Position numbers and translations under genes: made by a program
Part shown: positions 1 to 8,261 of the stretch, piece by piece
Position numbering within the stretch: the first letter of the stretch is position 1
Layout: every line of letters starts with the position of its first letter
From: Limisphaera sp.
GTDB taxonomy: Bacteria; Verrucomicrobiota; Verrucomicrobiia; Limisphaerales; Limisphaeraceae
Length of the DNA: 64,000 nt
Direction of reading: 5' to 3'
NCBI GenBank assembly: GCA_025057755.1
Contig: JANWVC010000025.1
Span: 124,001 to 188,000, forward strand
The notes under the pieces: model-generated
The model's input: the letters and a program-made list of their open reading frames with translations, nothing else
What the model was told of the DNA's origin: nothing
Database searches by the model: none

Positions 1-1
1 C

Positions 2-565
2 TTGGGGGACAATATTTTCTACGGTGCAGACAGCTTTCAGCGTGCGTTTGAGGAATTTGCCGGCGGAGCCGTGATCTTCGGTTACCATGTGCAGGATCCA
101 CGGCGTTACGGCGTGGTCGAATTTGATGAAAAAGGTCGGGCCATCTCCATTGAGGAGAAACCACAACAGCCTCGTAGCAATTATGCAGTGCCGGGGTTAT
201 ACATTTATGACAATCAGGTGGTGACAATCGCGCGGGGGTTGAAACCGTCGGCAAGAGGCGAGCTCGAGATTACGGATGTAAATGTGGAATATCTACGACG
301 CGGACAGTTGCGTGTGTACCGTCTGAGCCGTGGCTTTGCCTGGCTGGACGCGGGGACTAGTAGCAGCTTGCATGAGGCATCGGCCTATGTACAGACCATT
401 GAAAAGCGACAGGGAATCAAAATTGGTTGCCCGGAAGAGGCCGCGTTCCGGCGTGGCTTCATATCCCTGGAGCAATTGGCGGCCTTAGTGCAACGTATGC
501 CAAAATGCGAGTATCGGGACTACTTGGAGCAGGAAGTAATTGCAGAGGCGCGACGTTTGGCATGA
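2..565 (+). CDS. rfbA: Glucose-1-phosphate thymidylyltransferase, C-terminal part (5' end outside window)
   Basis: Makes dTDP-glucose from glucose-1-phosphate and dTTP, the first step of dTDP-L-rhamnose synthesis in the cytoplasm. The frame is already open at the window edge. The first visible residues, LGDNIFYG, are the conserved internal nucleotide/metal-binding motif that lies roughly 105 residues into this family, so the N-terminal nucleotide-binding part is missing only because the window begins here. The later EEKP segment and the GEL-EITDVN / AWLDAGT segments are typical RmlA sugar-binding motifs. The gene is followed by rfbC with an ATGA overlap and then rfbD and rfbB, which settles the pathway. 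The TTG at position 2 is not a real start. Confidence 0.95.
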   Translation: MGDNIFYGADSFQRAFEEFAGGAVIFGYHVQDPRRYGVVEFDEKGRAISIEEKPQQPRSNYAVPGLYIYDNQVVTIARGLKPSARGELEITDVNVEYLRRGQLRVYRLSRGFAWLDAGTSSSLHEASAYVQTIEKRQGIKIGCPEEAAFRRGFISLEQLAALVQRMPKCEYRDYLEQEVIAEARRLA

Positions 566-1110
566 CGGTGATTCCTTGTGATTTGGAAGGTGTGCTGGTG
601 ATTGAACCCCGAGTATTTGGGGATGCCCGCGGATATTTTCTTGAGACCTGGAATGAGCGTCGTTACCGAGAAGCAGGGATTCCGGGACCGTTTGTGCAGG
701 ACAACCTCTCTTTCTCGCGTCGCAGCACGCTGCGGGGATTGCATTTCCAGAATCCTGCAGCTCAAGGCAAGCTCGTGTATGTGCTGGCGGGTGAAGTCTT
801 CGATGTCGTTGTGGATTTGCGGCGCCGTTCGCCGACGTTTGGACGATGGTACGGCGCGCGGCTTTCCTCTGAAAACAAGCGACAAATGTATATCCCGCCG
901 GGTTTCGCCCATGGTTTTGCCGTGATGAGTGACACAGCCTTGTTTGCTTACAAATGCACTGAGTTCTATGCACCCGAGCATGAGGTGACCTTGCTTTGGA
1001 ATGACCCTGATCTGGCGATTGACTGGCCGGTTCAGGAGCCCGTCTTGTCCGAGAAAGATCGCCGCGGTTTGCGGTTGCGGGATTTGCCCCTGGAAAAGTT
1101 GTTCCCATGA
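562..1110 (+). CDS. rfbC: dTDP-4-dehydrorhamnose 3,5-epimerase
   Basis: Epimerises C3 and C5 of dTDP-4-keto-6-deoxyglucose, the third step to dTDP-L-rhamnose. The 182-residue product has the normal RmlC length and cupin signature: the STLRGLHFQ segment carries the catalytic His (H61), and the VFDVVVDLR and PPGFAHGF strands follow. I chose the ATG at 562 because it overlaps the rfbA stop as ATGA, giving translational coupling, and because the protein then begins with the usual MxVxxxxLEGVxVIEP. The frame is open further upstream, but that extension lies inside rfbA and is not family-like. Confidence 0.96.
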   Translation: MTVIPCDLEGVLVIEPRVFGDARGYFLETWNERRYREAGIPGPFVQDNLSFSRRSTLRGLHFQNPAAQGKLVYVLAGEVFDVVVDLRRRSPTFGRWYGARLSSENKRQMYIPPGFAHGFAVMSDTALFAYKCTEFYAPEHEVTLLWNDPDLAIDWPVQEPVLSEKDRRGLRLRDLPLEKLFP

Positions 1111-2003
1111 GTCAGGTCGTGCCTTCCATGCGCCGCATTTTGTTGCTCGGCTGCCGGGGGCAGGTCGGGTGGGAACTACAGCGCGCTTTGGCTCCGCTGG
1201 GCATGGTCGTGGCGCGGGATTACCCGGAGGTGGATCTTGCCCAAGTGGACCAGTTAGTGACACTGGTCCGGGAGACGAATCCGGATGTGATCGTGAACGC
1301 GGCCGCTTACACGGCGGTCGATCGTGCTGAACAGGAGCCGGAAAAAGCACGCCTGATCAATGCAGTGGCACCTGCTCGATTGGCGGCGTTGGCACGCGAG
1401 CGGCGCAGCTGGCTTGTGCACTACTCCACTGACTACGTATACGATGGTTCGAAGCGCACACCGTATGAAGAGTCGGATCCACCCTGTCCCTTGAACGTGT
1501 ATGGACAAACCAAATTGGAGGGAGACCTGGCCATTACCACTTCCGGATGCCCCTTTCTCATTTTTCGATTGTGTTGGGTTTATGGCACGCGAGGGCACAA
1601 TTTCTTGCTGACCATTCAACGATTGGCCCGGGAGCGGGAAACCCTCCGGGTAGTGGCCGATCAAATTGGGAGCCCGACGTGGAGTCGTTGGATTGCCGAA
1701 ACCACAGCGCAGGCACTGGGTCAGGTCCTGGCCCAGCCGGATCCGGGTCGCTGGAGTGGCATTTATCACTTGCGGGCGGCGGGCCAGACCTCTTGGCACG
1801 GCTTTGCGCGGCGGATTGTCGACTTGATGCCGGTAGCGGAACGGCGTTGTCGAGAAGTGGTGCCTATTCGGAGCGAGGAATATCCGAGTCCGGCCCGTCG
1901 GCCGGCTTGGTCTGTCATGTCATGCGAAAAGTTGTGGCGAACATTTCGATTAGCCCTCCCGGATTGGGAAACGGGCCTGCTGCAGGCCCTCGACATGAGT
2001 TGA
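1107..2003 (+). CDS. rfbD: dTDP-4-dehydrorhamnose reductase
   Basis: NAD(P)H-dependent reductase that completes dTDP-L-rhamnose. It is an extended SDR Rossmann protein of 298 residues: glycine-rich nucleotide loop near residues 15-21 (GCRGQVG), VNAAAYTAVDRAE, the STDYVYDG substrate segment, and the catalytic YxxxK pair at Y132/K136. The start at 1107 overlaps the rfbC stop (ATGA). An ATG at 1128 (MRRILLLG) matches the usual family start equally well, so the first seven residues are uncertain. It lies third in the rfbACDB operon. Confidence 0.95.
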   Translation: MSQVVPSMRRILLLGCRGQVGWELQRALAPLGMVVARDYPEVDLAQVDQLVTLVRETNPDVIVNAAAYTAVDRAEQEPEKARLINAVAPARLAALARERRSWLVHYSTDYVYDGSKRTPYEESDPPCPLNVYGQTKLEGDLAITTSGCPFLIFRLCWVYGTRGHNFLLTIQRLARERETLRVVADQIGSPTWSRWIAETTAQALGQVLAQPDPGRWSGIYHLRAAGQTSWHGFARRIVDLMPVAERRCREVVPIRSEEYPSPARRPAWSVMSCEKLWRTFRLALPDWETGLLQALDMS

Positions 2004-2031
2004 ACCAGAATGAACCAAGGTTAATGCAGGC

Positions 2032-3090
2032 ATGAATCTCCTAGTCACAGGCGGTGCCGGATTCATTGGATCGAACCTGATTCACCACATCATTGACCGT
2101 CCGCAGGTCGCCTGTTTGGTGAACTTGGATTGCCTCACTTACGCAGGGCATTTGGAGAATTTGGAACGCGTAAGCGGGCATCCCAAATATGTTTTCGAGA
2201 AAGTGGACTTGCGGGATAAGGGGGCGGTTTTGGATGTCGTGCGTCGGCACCGCATCACACACGTTATGCATCTGGCCGCTGAATCACATGTGGATCGGTC
2301 CATCACGGGGCCGGGCGATTTTATTCATACCAACATCGTCGGCACATTTCATCTATTGGAGGCGTGTCGGCTGTGTTGGCTGGAGGGTCTGGGCGAAACA
2401 ACGGCGCCGCCGGGCGGATTCAGATTTTTGCATGTCAGCACCGACGAAGTTTACGGTTCGTTGGGTCCGACAGGTTATTTCACCGAGACGACGCCATATG
2501 CACCGAATTCGCCTTATTCGGCGAGCAAAGCCGCGTCGGACATGCTGGTGCGTGCCTATCATCATACCTACGGTTTACCTGCTCTGATCACCAACTGCTC
2601 TAACAATTACGGTCCGTACCAATATCCGGAGAAACTGATTCCTGTGGTCATTCAAAGCGCGCTCCAGCGGCGTCCCATCCCCGTCTATGGCGACGGCCTG
2701 AACGTGCGGGACTGGTTGTACGTGTTGGATCATGCGGAGGCGTTGTGGCAGGTGCTCACGCGGGGCCGAATCGGCGAGACCTACAATATTGGTGGCAACA
2801 ACGAATGGCCGAATTTGCGTATCGTAGAGCGCATTTGTGACCTGATCGACGAATTTCGACCGGACCTGGGCGGGCATTCCCGAAGGTTAATCACATTTGT
2901 CAAGGATCGCCCTGGACATGACCGGCGGTATGCCATTGATGCTACCAAGATTCGTCGGGAACTGGGATGGCAACCGGCGCATTCGTTCGACCAGGGCCTG
3001 CGGGAAACCGTGCGGTGGTACTTGGAGCATCAGGATTGGGTTCGGACGGTCCTTGGTAAAGCGGCCTCACGGACGAGCGCCTCGCAATAG
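2032..3090 (+). CDS. rfbB: dTDP-glucose 4,6-dehydratase
   Basis: Converts dTDP-glucose to dTDP-4-keto-6-deoxyglucose with bound NAD+, the second pathway step. The 352-residue extended SDR has GGAGFIG at residues 7-13, the T137-D138-E139 catalytic triad in STDEVYGS, and Y162xxxK166. The [14 protein letters not shown] and [12 protein letters not shown] blocks are RmlB hallmarks. It is the last gene of rfbACDB, 28 nt after rfbD. The rhamnose product probably goes to surface polysaccharide or glycoprotein; no rhamnosyltransferase is evident next to it in this window. Confidence 0.96.
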   Translation: MNLLVTGGAGFIGSNLIHHIIDRPQVACLVNLDCLTYAGHLENLERVSGHPKYVFEKVDLRDKGAVLDVVRRHRITHVMHLAAESHVDRSITGPGDFIHTNIVGTFHLLEACRLCWLEGLGETTAPPGGFRFLHVSTDEVYGSLGPTGYFTETTPYAPNSPYSASKAASDMLVRAYHHTYGLPALITNCSNNYGPYQYPEKLIPVVIQSALQRRPIPVYGDGLNVRDWLYVLDHAEALWQVLTRGRIGETYNIGGNNEWPNLRIVERICDLIDEFRPDLGGHSRRLITFVKDRPGHDRRYAIDATKIRRELGWQPAHSFDQGLRETVRWYLEHQDWVRTVLGKAASRTSASQ

Positions 3091-3177
3091 ACCGGGCCCT
3101 ACCGCTGTGCCGGCTGCATCCATAGGCTGGGGAGTCGGTGGCGGGTGTTGTAGGACTAGTCAGGCAGCGGAGCGAAT

Positions 3178-4269
3178 TCAGCGCGAGGATCGGGCGATCC
3201 AGCCGCCACCCAGGACAAGGTCTCCTTGGTAACACACGGCCGCTTGGCCAGGGGTTACCGCGCGTTGAGGGATGTGCAGGAAAACACGCGCGCGATTACC
3301 ATCCAACGGTTCTACTCGCGCAGGCGTGCCCGGATGATTGTACCGAATCTTTACAGTGACCTCGACAGGTTCTCCAAGGGAATCGAAAGGAATCCAATTA
3401 CATCGCTCCATGACGAACGTGTTCGTTACGAGATCCGATACTTCACCCACGATGACCCGGTTTTGCTCGGGGTCAAGATTCACCACGTACAGCGGCCGAC
3501 CGGCTGCTACACGCAAACCGCGGCGCTGCCCGATGGTGTAAAACTCGATGCCATCATGGTAGCCAAGGACATGACCTTGCAGGTCCACAATTTCGCCGCG
3601 ATGGGGCTGCACAAAGCCGGAATCCCGCAGGAACCGGCCATAATCATTATCGGGCACGAAGCAGATTTCTTGACTCTCGGCTTTCTCGGCAGTCTTTAGG
3701 TTGCAGTGGCGCGCTAGCTCACGTGTCTCGCTTTTGGTCCGTTCTCCAAGCGGGAAGAGCGCGCGAGATAGTTGCTCCTGACGCAATGAGAATAAAAAAT
3801 AACTCTGGTCTTTCCGGGGATCGCTACCGCGGAGCAGGAGAGTTCGTCCGTCAGCCCGGCGTTGGAGACGTGCGTAATGTCCTGTGGCGACGTATTGAGC
3901 GCCCAAGCGCAGGGCACGGTCCAGGAGGCGGCCGAACTTAAGTTCCTGATTGCAAATCACACAGGGGTTGGGGGTGCGGCCGGCCTTGTATTCCTCTGCA
4001 AAATATCGGATCACATGTTGTTGGAACTCGGCCGATTCGTCGATGAGGTAATACGGAATGCCGAGCCGGTCGCAGACAGCGCGAGCATCGCTGACCGCTT
4101 GCGGGCCGCAACATTTGTCTTCGGCGCGGTACCGACAATCCTGAGGCCATAGTTTCAGAGTGATGCCAATGACTTCGTACCCCTGGTCCAAGAGAAGGGC
4201 GGCTGCGGCAGAGGAGTCCACTCCGCCGCTCATCCCAACAACCACTCGGATGCGCCCGTTCTGTGCCAT
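3178..4269 (-). CDS. mnmA: tRNA-specific 2-thiouridylase MnmA
   Basis: Transfers sulfur to U34 of Lys, Glu and Gln tRNAs. The 363-residue protein has the PP-loop SGGVDSS at residues 14-20, and the catalytic cysteine pair can be placed at C106 (NPCVICN) and C203 (EICFVP), with the same 97-residue spacing as in the E. coli enzyme. The central KDQSYFL and C-terminal beta-barrel (VPGQAAVCY-type, here TPGQAAVCYQGD) are present. It lies downstream of trpS and argB on the same strand but about 200 nt from argB, so it may have its own promoter. Its stop is 87 nt from the rfbB stop (convergent). Confidence 0.96.
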   Translation of the reverse strand: MAQNGRIRVVVGMSGGVDSSAAAALLLDQGYEVIGITLKLWPQDCRYRAEDKCCGPQAVSDARAVCDRLGIPYYLIDESAEFQQHVIRYFAEEYKAGRTPNPCVICNQELKFGRLLDRALRLGAQYVATGHYARLQRRADGRTLLLRGSDPRKDQSYFLFSLRQEQLSRALFPLGERTKSETRELARHCNLKTAEKAESQEICFVPDNDYGRFLRDSGFVQPHRGEIVDLQGHVLGYHDGIEFYTIGQRRGLRVAAGRPLYVVNLDPEQNRVIVGEVSDLVTNTFVMERCNWIPFDSLGEPVEVTVKIRYNHPGTPARVEPLDGNRARVFLHIPQRAVTPGQAAVCYQGDLVLGGGWIARSSR

Positions 4270-4468
4270 GGAGTTTCAGTATAGCTGGTGCCAATGGGAT
4301 GGGCAAACAGTGAGGGAGGCTGTCGCCGCATGCCCGGGGCCTTTGCTGCAAGGAGTCGGCCCATGGGCAGGGTGAACAGTGGGCTTGCCGGGGCTCGGGA
4401 CGTCACGCCGTTGCAGCCGCCGCTAATGCATCTGGGGACCACTGACACGCAGCCAAACTAGCCCAACC

Positions 4469-5359
4469 TCAGGGCACCAAAATGGTTCCCACCCCTTCGT
4501 CGGTGAAAATCTCCAAGAGGACCGCATGCGGCACGCGACCGTCCACGAAGGAAACTTTTTCAACCCCAGCGCGCAGGGCAGCCACTGCGCTGTCCACTTT
4601 GGGGATCATGCCTCGGTCGATAACACCGGTGCGTTTGAGCTCATCCACTTCCGAGACCCGCAATACGGGAATCACTGAGTCGGGGTCGTTGGGGTTTCGA
4701 AGAAGGCCGGGCACATCGCTCATGAAGACCAAACGCCGGGCTTGAAGTGCGATGGCGGTCTGCGCAGCGGCGATGTCGGCATTGCAGTTGTAAATATGGC
4801 CATCCTCACCCCGGGCGGTGGGACTAATGACCGGGGTAATTCCTTGCCCGATGCATTCCAAAAGCGGCCGGGTTTGCACCTCAGTCACTTCGCCCACAAA
4901 ACCGAGGTCGAGAAGACGACCCGGTTGTTGCCGATCCTCGATCAAGAGTTTGCGACAGCGAAAAATGTCCGGGCCCGGGAAGCCCCGGGCCGACCCTCCG
5001 AGTGCACGGATCGTTTGGACAATTTCGGGATTAATCTGGCGCGATAAAACTTCATCGACGATTTGGGCGGTTGCCTCATCGGTGAGCCGTTGGCCCTGAA
5101 CGAATTGGGGACTCAGACCGGCTTTTTCCATGGCACGATTGATGGCTTTGCCGCCGCCATGGACGACGACAGGATTGATCTCAACCGCCTCCAAAAAAAC
5201 GATGTCTCGGGCCACGCCGGTGCGAACGGCGGGATCGGGTGAATCCATGAAGGATCCACCGTATTTGATGACAAAGGTGGCTCCGCTGTATTTCTGGATG
5301 TACGGCAGAGCCTCAAGCAGAGTAGCCGCCTTGGCGATGAGGTCTTGCATGGGTGACAC
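4469..5359 (-). CDS. argB: Acetylglutamate kinase
   Basis: Phosphorylates N-acetylglutamate in arginine synthesis. It is an amino-acid kinase fold protein of 296 residues with FVIKYGGSFM near the N-terminus, NPVVVHGGGKAIN, the GHIYNCNADIAAA active-site loop and FMSDVPGLL. A second ATG three codons in (5350) could be the start instead. The gene lies 29 nt downstream of trpS on the same strand, so the two probably share a transcript. An ArgD-type aminotransferase occurs elsewhere in the window at 33.3 kb. Confidence 0.95.
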   Translation of the reverse strand: MSPMQDLIAKAATLLEALPYIQKYSGATFVIKYGGSFMDSPDPAVRTGVARDIVFLEAVEINPVVVHGGGKAINRAMEKAGLSPQFVQGQRLTDEATAQIVDEVLSRQINPEIVQTIRALGGSARGFPGPDIFRCRKLLIEDRQQPGRLLDLGFVGEVTEVQTRPLLECIGQGITPVISPTARGEDGHIYNCNADIAAAQTAIALQARRLVFMSDVPGLLRNPNDPDSVIPVLRVSEVDELKRTGVIDRGMIPKVDSAVAALRAGVEKVSFVDGRVPHAVLLEIFTDEGVGTILVP

Positions 5360-5388
5360 GGCGTGGATGATGCCCCTTCGAGGTCGAG

Positions 5389-6354
5389 TCAGTTCAGCCC
5401 GCAGGCGCGTCTGGCTCGGTCAAGCACTTCGCGGGCCTTGGCGCGTGCCCTGGCGGCTCCGGCGCGCAGGACTTGCTCCACATAATCAAGGTTGGCAGCC
5501 AGTTCAGCGCGTTTCCGCCGAGCCGGCGCGAAGTACTCCCAATAGAAGCTGAACAGGGCACGTTTGAGCTCGGCATAGCCAAGGCCGCCTGCCCGCAGGC
5601 GTTCTTCGTAACGTTGGGCCTCGTCGGGGGGCGCCACCAGTTTCATGAGTTGGATGGCCAGGTTTTGGTCTGCGTCTGGTTTGGGTTCCTCTGGCGTGCG
5701 ACTGTCCATTTTGATGGACATGATCTTTTTGCGGAGCGCGTTTTCCTCGCCAAAGATTTCGATGGTGTTGCCATAGCTCTTACTCATCTTTTCGCCATCA
5801 ATGCCGGGAACCTTGGCTGTTTCCGGTCGGATCAAGGGTTCGGGAATGACGAAGGTCGGGCCGTAAGCGTCATTGAACTTGGCCGCGATGTCGCGGGTGA
5901 CTTCGACGTGCTGCTTTTGGTCCTGGCCCACAGGGACCAGGTTGGAATCATAAATCAGAATATCCGCTGCCATAAGGACCGGATAGGCGAAGAGACCGAA
6001 GTTCGGGGAAAGGCCCTTGGCAATTTTATCTTTATAACTGTGACACCGTTCTAGCAGCCCCATGGGGGTGACAGTGCCAAGTAACCAGGTCAGTTCGCAC
6101 ACCTCCGGTACGTCTGATTGTCGAAAGAACACGGCGCGATTCGGGTCCAGACCGCAGGCCAGAAAATCGAGCGCCACTTCAATGATGTTGCGACGGCGTG
6201 CCTCAGGGTCGAACAACGAGGTCATCGAATGGTAGTCTGCAATAAAGTAAAAAGCCTCGCCCTGCGATTGAAGCTCGATCGCAGGTTTCATCATGCCGAA
6301 ATAGTTGCCCAGGTGCAGAGCACCTGACGGCTGGATGCCGGACAAGATCCGCAT
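5389..6354 (-). CDS. trpS: Tryptophanyl-tRNA synthetase
   Basis: Class I synthetase charging tRNA-Trp. From the chosen ATG at 6354 the protein is 321 residues, with the HIGH-equivalent HLGN at 14-17 and KMSKS at 189-193, followed by the usual C-terminal helical anticodon region. The frame is open 64 codons further upstream, but that extension is not family-like and the canonical start MRILSGIQPSG is exactly at 6354. No strong Shine-Dalgarno sequence is visible. It heads a trpS-argB pair. Confidence 0.95.
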   Translation of the reverse strand: MRILSGIQPSGALHLGNYFGMMKPAIELQSQGEAFYFIADYHSMTSLFDPEARRRNIIEVALDFLACGLDPNRAVFFRQSDVPEVCELTWLLGTVTPMGLLERCHSYKDKIAKGLSPNFGLFAYPVLMAADILIYDSNLVPVGQDQKQHVEVTRDIAAKFNDAYGPTFVIPEPLIRPETAKVPGIDGEKMSKSYGNTIEIFGEENALRKKIMSIKMDSRTPEEPKPDADQNLAIQLMKLVAPPDEAQRYEERLRAGGLGYAELKRALFSFYWEYFAPARRKRAELAANLDYVEQVLRAGAARARAKAREVLDRARRACGLN

Positions 6355-6545
6355 GGAGTCATACCGTAGTGTCAGGAGGATGGAACTGGCAAGATTGGAG
6401 GAGGCCAATTGCGGCCGCGGGCAAAACGGCCTTTTGAGCGGTGCGTTGTGACGCTTGCGGGCAAAGAGAGCGGACATTACCGTCGGCGCATCAGGCGGGA
6501 TGTTCTGAAGTAATGAGCAGTGCCGACGCAGCCAATCACTGGGCA

Positions 6546-8261
6546 ATGGTCCCTATGGACACCATGCATAAAGTTATGAATCCGAGGGTTGTGCAACGCG
6601 AAGATTCCCGTGGGCCGGGGCGAATAGCCTCAGCGTGCATCTGCCGGATCGCAAGCTGCCTGATTGGATTTGGCCTGATTTTGGGCAATCAGGCGCCATG
6701 GTTGCAGCATGCGCAAGCGCATGTCTATGCGACACATGTTCGGTTGACCGCGACGGCCTCTGGAGGTTCGGGCAGCCGGGTTGAAATTCGTTACATTCTC
6801 AACGAACCGGCAACGGCCGGTGTCGTGGTCGAGGTACTGGACCAGAACACGGTTGTGCGTCGGTTGACCCTGGCGTCTGGAGAGATGGGTACAAGGCGGG
6901 GGGAAAACTTCGTAATTTGGGATGGACGAAGTGACTCTGGCAACCCGGCTTGCTGCGGCTCGTACCGGGTACGCATCATCACGGCTTCTCATGGGTACCC
7001 AACATGGACCTTGATCAGTCATGACCTGGATCCCGGGCAGTATGTGTATGCGCCTTCGGGCATAGCCGTGATACGGAATCCGGATAGTCCGTATTATGGC
7101 CGAGTCCTGGTGGCCAACAGTCGAGTGGGTCCCAATGCGTTGTTCGTGCCCGGCGACCGGTTGGGCATCTTAAAATTTCACGCGGACGGGTCAGAGGCTT
7201 CGGAAGGCAGCTGGAGTGATGCCGGTTGGGATTGGGCGGGTGACGGCCAAAGTCCAGCCGAGCTGGAGACAGCTCCGGAGGGTTGGCTTTACGTGATGGA
7301 CCGCGTGGGTTCCCGGATTTTGCGGTTGGATCCTGAGGCGAATACGACCAGCCTCGGCATCGCCTGGGATGCTGCGTGGTGGCCGTGGCTTCATGCAGGT
7401 GTAACAGGGTTTGCTCTTAGTTCTGGTGCTTCGGGTCCATGGTTGTGGGTAGGGTTGTCCACGGAAACGGTCTCGTCCGGTGTCTATGGTTGGGTTCGAG
7501 ACCAACAGGGTGTTGCGGCACGCGAGGATCCGGGGCACTTGGTCGTTCGGGCGCGATTGGGTTCTGATTTGGTCGGTGCGCCTTCGGACGTTGCCGTTTC
7601 CTCACAAGGGGCCCTTTGGGTCACTCAGTGGCGAATTGCTGCAGGTGACCCTACGCCTCGAGTCTTGCGGTTTCCTGTCTGGACGAATGGCTCGCCGGCT
7701 TGGGAGGCGGCCGTGTGGTCCGTGGGACAAGCTCAGGACACCATGCGGGGTGCGACAGCGTTGGCACTGGACCCGACCGGGCGGTATCTTGCCGTGGCGT
7801 TTCGTGGCGCCCCATCCATGGGGCGATATATCGGAGGCCGGGTGATGGTGTTCAATGCCGCCACGGGCGAGTGGGTAGCAACCTTGCCCGGAGTTGGTCA
7901 CGAATACACCGACGTGGACTGGGACGCGGTTGGGAATCTTTATGTGGCTAACGCGAGTGAGTCGGTATGGCGGGTCTACTCGCCTCCGGGATCGAATGCG
8001 GCGGTAACCCTGTCTGCCTACACAGTGAGGTTAGGAGAAGACCGGGTGCGCCCGGTCCTTCAGGCCCTGGGTTACGAAAGGGATGCGATTGTATTGGCCC
8101 TGAGGGGTCAGCCAAACACCAGTTACAGCCTTGAGTCCAGCAGTGACCTTTTACAGTGGCGGGAGCTCATTCGTGTGGCTTTAGGAGCCGAAACCAGTCA
8201 AACCTTGCGTGTGCCGACGTCGGAGCCGCAGCAGTTTTATCGGGCACGTTCGAGCCCCTGA
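6546..8261 (+). CDS. Secreted FlgD-like/beta-propeller-like protein with verrucomicrobial C-terminal domain
   Basis: Function unknown. After a probable signal peptide (hydrophobic stretch CLIGFGLILG, cleavage near AQA-HVYA) there is an Ig-like segment resembling the FlgD Ig fold (RVEIRYILNEPATAGVVVEVLD, then NFVIWDGRSDSG). A long repetitive region with NHL/propeller-like strands follows (GWLYVMDRVGSRILRLD, GNLYVANASESVWRVY). The last ~60 residues contain YSLESSSDLLQW and end QQFYRARSS, a terminal domain often seen on exported verrucomicrobial proteins. The start is uncertain: ATGs at 6513, 6546, 6555, 6564 and 6576 are all in frame ahead of the signal peptide. Its TGA abuts the stop codon of the convergent M16 gene with no spacer. 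Confidence 0.75.
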   Translation: MVPMDTMHKVMNPRVVQREDSRGPGRIASACICRIASCLIGFGLILGNQAPWLQHAQAHVYATHVRLTATASGGSGSRVEIRYILNEPATAGVVVEVLDQNTVVRRLTLASGEMGTRRGENFVIWDGRSDSGNPACCGSYRVRIITASHGYPTWTLISHDLDPGQYVYAPSGIAVIRNPDSPYYGRVLVANSRVGPNALFVPGDRLGILKFHADGSEASEGSWSDAGWDWAGDGQSPAELETAPEGWLYVMDRVGSRILRLDPEANTTSLGIAWDAAWWPWLHAGVTGFALSSGASGPWLWVGLSTETVSSGVYGWVRDQQGVAAREDPGHLVVRARLGSDLVGAPSDVAVSSQGALWVTQWRIAAGDPTPRVLRFPVWTNGSPAWEAAVWSVGQAQDTMRGATALALDPTGRYLAVAFRGAPSMGRYIGGRVMVFNAATGEWVATLPGVGHEYTDVDWDAVGNLYVANASESVWRVYSPPGSNAAVTLSAYTVRLGEDRVRPVLQALGYERDAIVLALRGQPNTSYSLESSSDLLQWRELIRVALGAETSQTLRVPTSEPQQFYRARSSP